In this document: in pieces, positions 14,335-21,961 of the stretch
Numbering within the stretch: position 1 is the stretch's first letter
Layout of the letters: every line of letters begins with the position of its first letter
Assembly: GCA_023432465.1 (NCBI GenBank)
Contig: JAEYUO010000102.1
Span: forward strand, 1 to 39,738
Length of the DNA stretch: 39,738 nucleotides
DNA from: Planctomycetota bacterium
GTDB taxonomy: Bacteria; Planctomycetota; Phycisphaerae; Phycisphaerales; UBA1924
Direction of reading: 5' to 3'
Position numbers and translations under genes: made by a program
The notes under the pieces: model-generated
Seen by the model: only the letters and a program-made list of their open reading frames with translations
Databases searched by the model: none
Told to the model about the DNA's origin: nothing

Positions 14335-16641
14335 TTAGTCGGTGTTGGCGGGAGGGGTTGGGGATGGGGAGGTTGTGGCGGTGCGCTGGGCGTGGTGTGC
14401 GTTCAGGGCGTTCAGGGCCGCGTCTGCATCGGCCAGATCGGCGTCCGATAGCTTGCGGCGGGCGAACCGGAGCGTGTAGTAATGGCGTGCGAGGCGGGCG
14501 AAGGCATCGGCGAGTTCGGGGTGACGGCGCGACAGAGCGGCGGCGTGGTCGATCGGGGCGCGGGAGCGGGGCTTGGAGACGCCGGCGCGGTGAAGCCGTT
14601 TGAGGGCTGTGCGATAGAAGGCCGCCTGCGAGAGCAGCGAGCGCAGCTCGGGATCGACCTCGCCGTGGGCGAGGCGACGGAAGAGGATCGATCGGCGTTT
14701 GCGCCAGATGATCCAGATGAGGAGTGTGATGAGGATGGAGAGGCCGAGCCACCAAGTCACGATGCGGAGGAAGTCGGCCCCGAGGTTCATGTCCGCGGGA
14801 ATGCCGAGCAGACGGGTGAAGGAAGACCATGCCTCTTCCACGCGGCGGAAGAGTCCGGATGTGCCGCGGCCCGAGCGATCACCGCCGAGCATTCGCCGCT
14901 GCCGGGAGCTGTCGAAGCCGACGACGGACTCGTTCCAGTTGAACTCGAGCAGCTCGTAGAGCGCGCGGAGTCGGCTGGCAATGCCGGTGGGCGGTCGGTG
15001 GATGCGGTCGATATCGCCGGGGGGCGAGGGGTCGAGCGAAATCCAGCGGCCCTCGCCGATGCAGACCTCGACCCACGCGTGTGCGTTGGATTCGCGGACG
15101 GTGTACTGGCCGGTGAAGGGGTTGAAGTCGGTCGCGACATAGCCCAGCACGAGGCGTGCGGGGATGTCGATACTCTGGCACATGGCGACCATGGCGGAGG
15201 CGAAGTACTCGCAATGGCCGCGGCGGGTATCGAACAGGAACATGTCGATGGGGTCCTGGCCCTCCTTGGGGGCGACCATCTCGAGCGAGTAGGCGTACGT
15301 CTGCTGGAGGTAGTCGCGGATTCGAGTGGCATCGCGCCGGCGGCGGAGGGAGAGAGAGAGCTCGGCCTCATCCGAATCGATGGCATCTGAGCCCGCAGCG
15401 CGGCCCGCGGCGGGTTCGATGTTGGCGAGGACTTGCTTTGTGAGCTCCGCGATGGGGCCTGAATGGAAGGTATCGGGGACATGCGGCTCGTAGCCGACGA
15501 TCTCAACATCCGTGAGCGCGGAAGCGAAGGTGTACGTGCCTCGGCCCGCAGCGCGGCCTCCGCCCGAACGGCGGATGGAGTAGTCGACGGACGATCGCTT
15601 GAACTCGACGGAGACGGAGGGATGAAACCAAACGGGTCGCCAGACGTGGAAGAAGTAGTCCTCGCCGTCGCGACGGGCGGAGCGGGGCGTGATGCGCTGG
15701 TAGAGAATCGCCCCTTCGGAGACTGAGGGGGAGATCTCCAGGCGATTGTTCACATCTGCGCGTTCCTCGCGCTGGGAGTTGGGATCACTGCTGCTGACCC
15801 ACTGGCCGCGGGAGAGGTAGAGGTCTCGGACCGCACCGCGGAGGTACACGGAACGGGAAGCGTCGCCGACGTTACGACCGTCGGCATCGAAGAGGGCCAG
15901 GTCGAGGACAGGGGTCTGGGATTCGTTGAGAAACCCGCTGGCGCCCAGGCGGGCGTTGTCGGTGAAGCCGATCTCGGTGCGTTGGGTCTTGCCGAGCGCG
16001 CCGAGCAGGTCGTTGCCGATGCCGCGGGGCGTAAGGATGAAGACCCCGGCGGCGAGCGCGCAGGCGGCAAGAACACTGACGCCGACAACGCGGCGGAGCT
16101 GGGAGAAGAGGGAGCGGACGGTGATGGCGGCGTGGGCGATGCCGGTGGTGCTGGCGCTGTTGATCTCGGTGAGCATCGCCGAGGTGACCAGCAGGGGCGT
16201 GTAGATCATCAACGCGATGCCCAGCGGCAGTGAGTTGCTGGTGAGGATGGCGGCGATGACGCCGAAGAGGCTGAGACCCAGGAGTTGGGCTTCATCACGG
16301 GCGGCGCGGCGATCAACGAGCTTGATGAGCTGGACGTGCGTGAGGAAAGCCCCGAGAGTCGAGACGAGGGGGCGCTGGCCATCGCGCAAGATCGAGGCTT
16401 GCAGGAAGGCGTTGACGATCGCGAGGAAGACCAGGAGGTTGACGGCGGTGCGCGGGAGGACCCAAGGCCGGCCGCCGGATTCGGGCTTCGAAGGGTCTGG
16501 GCGGCCGGCGAGGTAGCCGACGAGCGAGCCGATGAGGCCGAGGAAGAACAGGCCCCAGGACTCATCGGCGATGGTGAAGGCCGTGATGCCCACGGCGACG
16601 GTTGCGCAGATGAAGAAGTTGAGCCGGGCGGTGACGATCAT
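14335..16641 (-). CDS. TgpA-like membrane transglutaminase-family protein
   Basis: This 768-residue protein has five or six N-terminal membrane helices (about 1-205), a periplasmic transglutaminase-like domain and a final membrane helix (about 630-650) with a short charged tail. That is the layout of TgpA/DUF3488 proteins. The Cys-His-Asp triad is visible: C477 in RRGHCEYFASAM, H521 in ESNAHAWVEV and D537 in ISLDPSPPGD. Members are known as proteases or transglutaminases of unknown natural substrate, essential in Pseudomonas. Its ATG overlaps the stop of the DUF58 gene by four bases (ATGA). The DUF58-TgpA pairing is conserved in many bacteria and is often next to a MoxR ATPase, which is absent from this window. 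Confidence 0.92.
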   Translation of the reverse strand: MIVTARLNFFICATVAVGITAFTIADESWGLFFLGLIGSLVGYLAGRPDPSKPESGGRPWVLPRTAVNLLVFLAIVNAFLQASILRDGQRPLVSTLGAFLTHVQLIKLVDRRAARDEAQLLGLSLFGVIAAILTSNSLPLGIALMIYTPLLVTSAMLTEINSASTTGIAHAAITVRSLFSQLRRVVGVSVLAACALAAGVFILTPRGIGNDLLGALGKTQRTEIGFTDNARLGASGFLNESQTPVLDLALFDADGRNVGDASRSVYLRGAVRDLYLSRGQWVSSSDPNSQREERADVNNRLEISPSVSEGAILYQRITPRSARRDGEDYFFHVWRPVWFHPSVSVEFKRSSVDYSIRRSGGGRAAGRGTYTFASALTDVEIVGYEPHVPDTFHSGPIAELTKQVLANIEPAAGRAAGSDAIDSDEAELSLSLRRRRDATRIRDYLQQTYAYSLEMVAPKEGQDPIDMFLFDTRRGHCEYFASAMVAMCQSIDIPARLVLGYVATDFNPFTGQYTVRESNAHAWVEVCIGEGRWISLDPSPPGDIDRIHRPPTGIASRLRALYELLEFNWNESVVGFDSSRQRRMLGGDRSGRGTSGLFRRVEEAWSSFTRLLGIPADMNLGADFLRIVTWWLGLSILITLLIWIIWRKRRSILFRRLAHGEVDPELRSLLSQAAFYRTALKRLHRAGVSKPRSRAPIDHAAALSRRHPELADAFARLARHYYTLRFARRKLSDADLADADAALNALNAHHAQRTATTSPSPTPPANTD

Positions 16642-17879
16642 GCGGTCACCCCGAGCCGCGACTCGGCGGGGATGCTGAGGGTGCTCAGGTGCGATGCCCG
16701 GTCGTTCCCGGGGCCGAAGGATCGGTCGGCGGGGCCGGCGTGGATGGCGACGATGATGGAGCCGGGGGCGGCCGCGGCGGCGGGGAAGCGTCCGGCCTCG
16801 GGGTGCGTGTCGAGGCTGTCGAGATCGAGGACACCAAGCTCGCGGGCGATGGTGAGGAGGTGGCCCGCGCCGGGCATGGGGCGGAGCGTGACCGCCGCGC
16901 GGGGGACGGCGATGCCGACACTCAGGCCCTTGGCAAGACTCTCCTCGGCAAGGCCGACGGCCAGGGAGATCGCGGTCTCGTTTTCGGGCGCGGCGGACTT
17001 GCCGGGGATGAGACGCAGGACGATCCAGAGTCGCGCGGGGGCGGGCGAGGCGTTCTGCTTGACGAGCAGCCCCCCGCTCTGCCCGGGAGAATCCATGTGC
17101 ATGCGCTTGGCGGAGGCTCGCCAGGCGATGCTGCGGAGGCTGTCGCCGGGGATGTATTCGCGGAGCGCGAAGAACTCATCGCCGGGGCCCTGGCGGCGGG
17201 AGGCGATGGCGGCATCCCCCGTGCGGCCGAGGAGGTCGGCGGAGTTCGCCGGGGGCGGAATGAGGGCTGGGGTGATGATGGCCTCTTCGGGGACGAGGAA
17301 CTCGACGGTCTTGCGGATGAGGCCGAAGGGGAAGGTGGAGATGAGGCGGACGCCGATGAGCCGCACGCGGCCGCGGCGGAGCGTGGGGACATCGATGCGC
17401 GCGGTGACGGCTTCGCGCGGGCCGACGTGCGGGACGAAGACGATGGGACGGTTGATGTGGGCCGACCAGGGATCGGCACTCGCGGGGCTGCGGCCTCCGC
17501 GCCTGGACCACCAGAAACGGGAGGGAGGGATCTCCTCGAGGCGCATGGCGAAGGCGGGGACCCAGCGGTTGCGGTTGCGGATGGTGTAGGCGAGGGCGAG
17601 CGGCTCGCCGGCGCGGGCGTCGGCGAGGGCGCGGCGGTCGATCTCGATGCCCATGAGCATCGTGCCGGAGAGGACGCCGGAGACGACCATCGCCGCGAGC
17701 GAGAGCCCGAAGGCCCAGAAGAGAAGGTTGTTCTGGCTGTTGAACGCGCCGATGGCGATGAAGACCGTCACGAGCATGTAGATGTAGGCGGGGAAGCGGA
17801 GGCGGTAGCGCCGGCGGATTCGCGGCGGGGGTTTGCGGGAAAGGCGGAAGGATCGGGGTTTGCGTGGCGCGCGCGGCAT
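16638..17879 (-). CDS. DUF58 domain protein
   Basis: This 413-residue protein has an Arg-rich N-terminal tail, two membrane helices (about 30-75) and a cytoplasmic or periplasmic DUF58 domain. The family hallmark is seen in FFALREYIPGDSLRSIAW followed by RASAKR near the middle. DUF58 proteins usually work with a MoxR AAA+ ATPase and a transglutaminase in a membrane complex of unknown biochemical role. Here the transglutaminase gene follows with a 4-bp overlap and is surely cotranslated. No Shine-Dalgarno is evident before ATG 17879. A thioesterase gene is divergent, 91 bp away. Confidence 0.92.
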   Translation of the reverse strand: MPRAPRKPRSFRLSRKPPPRIRRRYRLRFPAYIYMLVTVFIAIGAFNSQNNLLFWAFGLSLAAMVVSGVLSGTMLMGIEIDRRALADARAGEPLALAYTIRNRNRWVPAFAMRLEEIPPSRFWWSRRGGRSPASADPWSAHINRPIVFVPHVGPREAVTARIDVPTLRRGRVRLIGVRLISTFPFGLIRKTVEFLVPEEAIITPALIPPPANSADLLGRTGDAAIASRRQGPGDEFFALREYIPGDSLRSIAWRASAKRMHMDSPGQSGGLLVKQNASPAPARLWIVLRLIPGKSAAPENETAISLAVGLAEESLAKGLSVGIAVPRAAVTLRPMPGAGHLLTIARELGVLDLDSLDTHPEAGRFPAAAAAPGSIIVAIHAGPADRSFGPGNDRASHLSTLSIPAESRLGVTA

Positions 17880-17970
17880 GTGCTGGAGAACGCTACGCGG
17901 GCGGGGCGGGGAGGGTTTTCAGTCGATCCCCGAGGGAATGCGAAACGGGGACGCCGGATATGCTCCGGCA

Positions 17971-18414
17971 ATGAGTGCGGCATCGCCATATGACCGGATC
18001 GCGGAGTCCTTCAACCGGCAGCAAATGCTTGCCACCTTGGGCGCGCGGCTGCTTCGCGTGGCGGATGGCGAGGTCGATATCGAACTGCCGTGGTCGGAAG
18101 ATATCCAGCAGCAGCACGGGTTTGTGCACGCCGGGGCGATCGCGACAATTGCGGATTCGGCGTGCGGGTACGCGTGCCTCACGCGAATGACGGAGGGCTC
18201 GGCGGTGCTGAGCGTCGAGTTCAAGATCAACCTACTCGCGCCGGCGATGGGTGAGCGGTTTGTGGCTCGGGGACGGGCGGTGCGCGTCGGGCGGACGGTC
18301 GGCGTGGCGACGGCGGAGGTGATTGCGCTGGCCGCGGCGAAGCCGGAGACGTGCGTGGCGATCATGCAGGCGACGATGATGCGTCTGGAGCCGCGGAATG
18401 GGGCGGGGGGGTGA
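17971..18414 (+). CDS. PaaI-family hotdog thioesterase
   Basis: This 147-residue single hotdog-fold protein has the PaaI-type motif HGFVHAGAIATIADSACGYA: the HGG-like HAG loop and the helix that holds the catalytic Asp region. SVEFKINLLAPA and GRAVRVGRTVGVATAEV supply the sheet. Such enzymes hydrolyse acyl-CoA thioesters, often phenylacetate- or hydroxybenzoyl-type. The substrate cannot be told from sequence. The start MSAASPYDRIAESFNRQQ is chosen because it matches the normal N-terminus; upstream codons cover the divergent promoter region. Its 3' end runs into a G-rich tract at 18400-18439. Confidence 0.9.
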   Translation: MSAASPYDRIAESFNRQQMLATLGARLLRVADGEVDIELPWSEDIQQQHGFVHAGAIATIADSACGYACLTRMTEGSAVLSVEFKINLLAPAMGERFVARGRAVRVGRTVGVATAEVIALAAAKPETCVAIMQATMMRLEPRNGAGG

Positions 18415-18439
18415 GTGCGGGGCGGCCGGGGGGGTTGGG
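18400..18439 (+). other. G-quadruplex-capable tract at the thioesterase 3' end
   Basis: Five G runs (G4, G7, G4, G7 and G3) lie within 40 bases on the plus strand, spanning the stop codon. They sit between convergent genes, so the tract could act on transcription or mRNA ends. The intergenic part 18415-18464 contains nothing else. Confidence 0.45.
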
Positions 18440-18464
18440 TGGAACGAGCGACGCCTTGCCGCGG

Positions 18465-19211
18465 CTATGGCTGCGCCGCGAGTTCGACCCGCCAGAAAGC
18501 GTTTTCACGCACGAGACGCAGCGGGCGCGCGGGATGGTCGATCATGCGTTCGGTCGGTGAGACCCCGCGCGTGTCGTAGATGCGGTCGCCGGCCTCGGGG
18601 GAGGTCCAGCGCGGCTCGGATGCGTACGGCACATGCAGGCCATAGTGGAAGCCGCCGTTGAGAAAAACGTTCGCCTTCGTTGGAACCCCGGCCCGACGGG
18701 TTAAGTCGTCGGGCTGGACATCGACATGCCAGTAGCTGTGCATGGTCCCCTGTATCAAACCTTGACTTTCCACTAATATAAGCGGATCAAGCGAGACGAT
18801 CGTCCATATAGGTTCAATGGCGCTGTGGAGAGGTGAAACCAACCCCGAAGGGGCGCGAGCAACAACATCGATAAGTGCAGGATCTTGGGCGAACTCACGA
18901 CGCTGCGCACCTGCCTGCGCAAGGTGGCGCACTGATCGGCGAACAACATCGCGTGAATCGATTACGCTCCCGCTGGAGCTCGACCATTCGACAAAGTAAT
19001 AACCCTCGTCAGCCTGCATGTGCCGGGCGACTCGCGGCGGTGCTGCCGGGTACCCTTCAGCATCGAACGGCTGATCTGTCCGCGCGTCGGCGTACACACC
19101 ACGAACGGTCTTTGGCATAACGTAGCAGCCCGAGGCACAGGTGAGAAGAGCAACCGTGGCGTATCGAAACCATGACCCAATCCAACGCAGGCGCGGCTCG
19201 TCACCTGACAT
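18465..19211 (-). CDS. unrecognised lipoprotein, possible partner of the Rhs-core protein
   Basis: I do not recognise the family. The 248-residue product begins with a charged segment (RLRWIGSWFRY), then a hydrophobic stretch ending in TCASGC, a plausible lipobox, so it should be a membrane-attached lipoprotein exposed outside the cytoplasm. The remainder is soluble, with segments such as DEGYYFVEWSSSSGSV, and no repeats. The ATG at 19211 has AGAGG seven bases upstream and overlaps the preceding Rhs-core gene by 11 bp, so the two are translationally coupled. A small gene directly behind a toxin-like secreted hydrolase, placed where it could meet the partner, fits an immunity protein, but this is inference. 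Base composition around 18,740-18,800 is visibly more AT-rich than the surroundings. Confidence 0.7.
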   Translation of the reverse strand: MSGDEPRLRWIGSWFRYATVALLTCASGCYVMPKTVRGVYADARTDQPFDAEGYPAAPPRVARHMQADEGYYFVEWSSSSGSVIDSRDVVRRSVRHLAQAGAQRREFAQDPALIDVVARAPSGLVSPLHSAIEPIWTIVSLDPLILVESQGLIQGTMHSYWHVDVQPDDLTRRAGVPTKANVFLNGGFHYGLHVPYASEPRWTSPEAGDRIYDTRGVSPTERMIDHPARPLRLVRENAFWRVELAAQP

Positions 19212-20010
19212 TGGCCAGCCTCTCTTTAAAGTCAGTCCAGATCATGAGGTCATCCAGTATCGTGCTGTGGGGACCGGTCGCAGGGTCGAGCGCCGCACCC
19301 CAGTTCCAGAGGTTGTTCCTGCCCGGCGAGATCAGATATCCCTGGAACTCCACCCCAGCGATGTTGAGAGGGTCCGTCCGCTGGTACCAGTTGACGGCTT
19401 GCTTGACGTTGCCTGACACAGGGAACGAGCGGTCGCGGTTGTGCTCCCACCACGGCTTGGCCACCGGGTCCAGCAGGAACAGCAGGTCCACCGTATGTGC
19501 ATCGCGTTCCTTGAACCACCCGCGCTCGTTGAGCTGACGCGCCGTCTTGCGGGCACCGTCCCCGCCGTTGCTGTGACCCACGAGCACGATCTTGTAAGGA
19601 TCCTCGCAGCTTTTCTTTGCTTTGCGCTGGAGCGAATCGATCTTCCGGGCCGTCACGGCGAACCAGTCACCGTCCTCTTCGGTGTTCCAGACCTCGTCGT
19701 CCGGGTCCGCATGTGGGAGCTTACGAACACTGGATGCGGACCACCACCTATGTGTACGGAGGCTGCCTTTGCCGCCGATCCCCGCGAAGTTCTGTCCGTC
19801 GAACAGCACGATGATCCGCTTCTGGCCCAGCGGGTCCACCGCGTTGACCGGACCATTGCGTACGAAGGCGTACACGTTCGGTCCGTCGCCCTCCTGGATC
19901 GGGTCGCGTGACAGGAACCGCCCCGTGTTGGGGTTGTAGTACGCCAGCGCCGTCTGGGGCGATGCGCACAACGCGAAGACGATCAGGAGCAGGGCACGAA
20001 GGGATCGCAT
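19201..20010 (-). CDS. secreted orphan Rhs-core protein with serine-hydrolase domain
   Basis: The protein has 269 residues. A clear signal peptide (MRSLRALLLIVFALCASPQT, then ALA) is followed at once by the Rhs-associated core YYNPNTGRFLSRDPI and NVYAFVRNGPVNAVDPLG (24-62), which in full Rhs proteins joins the cage to a toxic C-terminus. Here the large YD-repeat cage is missing. The remainder looks like an alpha/beta hydrolase: IIVLFDGQNFAG as a first strand, nucleophile elbow GHSNGG (S147), candidate acid D181 in FLLDPVAK and candidate base H248 in TGPHSTILDD. Lipase or esterase activity is likely but unproven. ATG 20010 has GGAG eight bases upstream. The next gene, a lipoprotein, overlaps by 11 bp. 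Confidence 0.8.
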   Translation of the reverse strand: MRSLRALLLIVFALCASPQTALAYYNPNTGRFLSRDPIQEGDGPNVYAFVRNGPVNAVDPLGQKRIIVLFDGQNFAGIGGKGSLRTHRWWSASSVRKLPHADPDDEVWNTEEDGDWFAVTARKIDSLQRKAKKSCEDPYKIVLVGHSNGGDGARKTARQLNERGWFKERDAHTVDLLFLLDPVAKPWWEHNRDRSFPVSGNVKQAVNWYQRTDPLNIAGVEFQGYLISPGRNNLWNWGAALDPATGPHSTILDDLMIWTDFKERLANVR

Positions 20011-20073
20011 GGGAAGCACTCCAAGTGTTCGCGTCAGCCTACTGCATTGGCCTCGAAGCCGCAAGTTCAGAAT

Positions 20074-21156
20074 CTACCGGGTTCTGGGCATCCCCGGCAT
20101 GGGAAGTTTGGGTGTCGGATCGATCACCCCCGGAGGCAGTTGCTCAAGGCCCCGTAGCCGCATCGGCGGTGCTTGGCGCTGCGCAAAGGTCGTCGCCAGA
20201 CTCAGGGCGTAAGTCTCGGATTGGGGCGATAGTCGATGGGCTTCCGCCAGCGACGCTCTTCCTTCGGAGAGTCGGTTGTTCACGGCCTCGCAGATGCCGC
20301 GTGCGGACAAAAAGACCGCGAGTTCCTCGGCCGGTGTCATGCTCTTGAGGTACTCCCCACGGTCAATCTCGGCTTGAGTGATGGGCTTAGGCCAAGTGTG
20401 GTAGAAGGCGTCCTCCTTCGCGTCCCAGCCGCCGTTGCTCGCGCCGTCGATGTTGAATCGTTCGGTGGGCGAATCCCACCGACAGAACAGATGCTCACGG
20501 GCGGACACCAGCTTGATCGGGTAGCCCAACCTGCGTCCGACCGCCGCGTACAGCACGGGCATGGATGCACAGGTGCCGCCCTGCTTCGGGTCAAGCAACC
20601 CGTGGATGAACGTGTCTCGCGAGTCGGCGAAGTCGGGGGTCAGGATGCGGTCGGGGTTGTACCGCACCCCGCAGTCCTCCTGCAGGACCATGATAAGAAA
20701 CTCGGCGCGAAGGAAGTTCTCCGAGTTGCGGTAGTGCTCGGCATACTTGGGGTCTTTCACGCGGTACAGGTGACGCTCGGTCTGAGCTTTCACCCTTGCG
20801 GCCCACTCGTCCAACTTGGCGAGCACCGCCGTCGGGTCGATGCCCTCGAACCCCGGCAGACCTTCGGCGCACGCGAGGTTCATGGCCGCGATATCGACGT
20901 TCGCCAACTCTTCAGCGGTCATGGCGAGCAAGTCAAATCGCGTGAGCGCGTTCTCCGCGGTCGATACCGGCACCGACGCGCCGGTGTAAGGAGCATTGCC
21001 GCTGATTGGCAATGTAAGGCCCACGGTGATTCCCACACCGAACATCACTGTGCCCGCAATGGTCGGCCCAATCCAGCGACGGCGCGATGCCACGGATCGA
21101 GGGGCGGACGTCACGGATGGGCGAGATCGCGTCGGTTGAGTACGTTTCTTTGGCAT
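20074..21156 (-). CDS. membrane-anchored transglutaminase-like protein
   Basis: This 360-residue protein has an Arg/Lys/Pro-rich N-terminus, one membrane helix (about 29-50) and an external domain with a transglutaminase-like core. Candidate triad residues are C196 in KQGGTCASMPVLYAAVGRRL, H222 in SAREHLFCRW and D237 in RFNIDGASNG. The arrangement resembles SirB1-type transglutaminase-like proteins, and a helical TPR-like tail follows (EAVNNRLSEGRASLAEAH). The substrate is unknown; members can be proteases, peptidases or inactive. The start MPKKRTQ was chosen because upstream codons of the same frame overlap the redoxin gene out of frame and carry no signal. It precedes the Rhs-core gene by 63 bp on the same strand and may belong to one transcript. 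Confidence 0.75.
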   Translation of the reverse strand: MPKKRTQPTRSRPSVTSAPRSVASRRRWIGPTIAGTVMFGVGITVGLTLPISGNAPYTGASVPVSTAENALTRFDLLAMTAEELANVDIAAMNLACAEGLPGFEGIDPTAVLAKLDEWAARVKAQTERHLYRVKDPKYAEHYRNSENFLRAEFLIMVLQEDCGVRYNPDRILTPDFADSRDTFIHGLLDPKQGGTCASMPVLYAAVGRRLGYPIKLVSAREHLFCRWDSPTERFNIDGASNGGWDAKEDAFYHTWPKPITQAEIDRGEYLKSMTPAEELAVFLSARGICEAVNNRLSEGRASLAEAHRLSPQSETYALSLATTFAQRQAPPMRLRGLEQLPPGVIDPTPKLPMPGMPRTR

Positions 21157-21227
21157 CCGATCCACAGCGTACCCGATCCAGCGGGTGTCGGGTGAGACAA
21201 TGGTCAGCCGAAGTTGGCGAGGCGCGA

Positions 21228-21815
21228 CTACCGCGCGTAGTCGGGCTCGTTCCCCCGCTTCCACTTGATGTTGCAGCCGAGGCTGGGCATCTGGCGGTCG
21301 GGCGGGGAGGTGTTGGCGCGGAGGACGCGGTCGAGGGCGTTGCGGAGGTCCTTGCCGTTGGCCGGGACGCCCGCGCGCGGGCGGGTGTCGTCGAGCTGGC
21401 CGCGATAGAAGAGCTTGCCCGCGGCGTCGAATAGGAAGAAGTCGGGCGTGCAGGCGGCCTTGTAGGACTTGGCGACGGCCTGGTCCTCGTCGAAGAGGTA
21501 CGGGAAGGTGTAGCCGGCCTCGGCGGCTTCCTGCTTCATGAGCGCGGGGGCGTCGTCGGGGTAAGCGTCGATGTCGTTGGAGCTGATGGCGACGAAGCCG
21601 ACGCCCTTGGGCGCGTAGTCGCGGGCGAGGCGGGCGAGCTCGTCGCGGACGTGCTTGACGTAGGGGCAGTGGTTGCAAATGAACATGACGACCATCGCCT
21701 TCCTGCCCTTGGCGAGGTCGGAGGAGCGGATGAGCTTGCCGCTCACGGCGTCGGTGAGCATGAAGCCCGGCATGTTGGTGCCGATGGGGAGCATGGTCGA
21801 GGCGGTCGCGGCCAA
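21228..21815 (-). CDS. thioredoxin-family redoxin (AhpC/TSA-like) with CxxC
   Basis: The thioredoxin fold has 195 residues and a redox motif CNHC (C47 and C50) in MFICNHCPYVKHVRDEL, then the cis-proline region CTPDFFLFDAAGKLFYRG. These features define a large group of cytoplasmic redoxin-like proteins whose partner is usually unknown. The start is taken as TTG at 21815 because AGGAG stands seven bases upstream and the resulting N-terminus (MAATASTMLPIGT) is the usual one for the family. ATG 21794 would remove it. The protein ends in a Lys/Arg-rich tail (NIKWKRGNEPDYAR). It is divergent from folD across 146 bp that include TATATA and a hairpin. Confidence 0.88.
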   Translation of the reverse strand: MAATASTMLPIGTNMPGFMLTDAVSGKLIRSSDLAKGRKAMVVMFICNHCPYVKHVRDELARLARDYAPKGVGFVAISSNDIDAYPDDAPALMKQEAAEAGYTFPYLFDEDQAVAKSYKAACTPDFFLFDAAGKLFYRGQLDDTRPRAGVPANGKDLRNALDRVLRANTSPPDRQMPSLGCNIKWKRGNEPDYAR

Positions 21816-21925
21816 GGGGAAACTCCTGTACGAATGGTCCGGGGGGGAGCATCGGCAGGAGCGGGGTTTGGGCTGTATATACCGGGTTTCATGTTGGTGA
21901 GCCGTTTGAGAGGAACCAGGAGAAT

Positions 21926-21942
21926 CCGGCACGGAGTGCCGG
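21926..21942 (+). promoter_or_regulatory. folD: hairpin just upstream of folD
   Basis: CCGGCAC-GGA-GTGCCGG is a perfect 7-bp stem 19 bases before the folD start. The 3' arm GTGC can alternatively pair with GCAC at 21944-21947, so two exclusive folds are possible. A TATATA sequence around 21878 could serve as a -10 for either divergent gene. Confidence 0.35.
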
Positions 21943-21961
21943 GGCACCTTAAGATGGCCGC

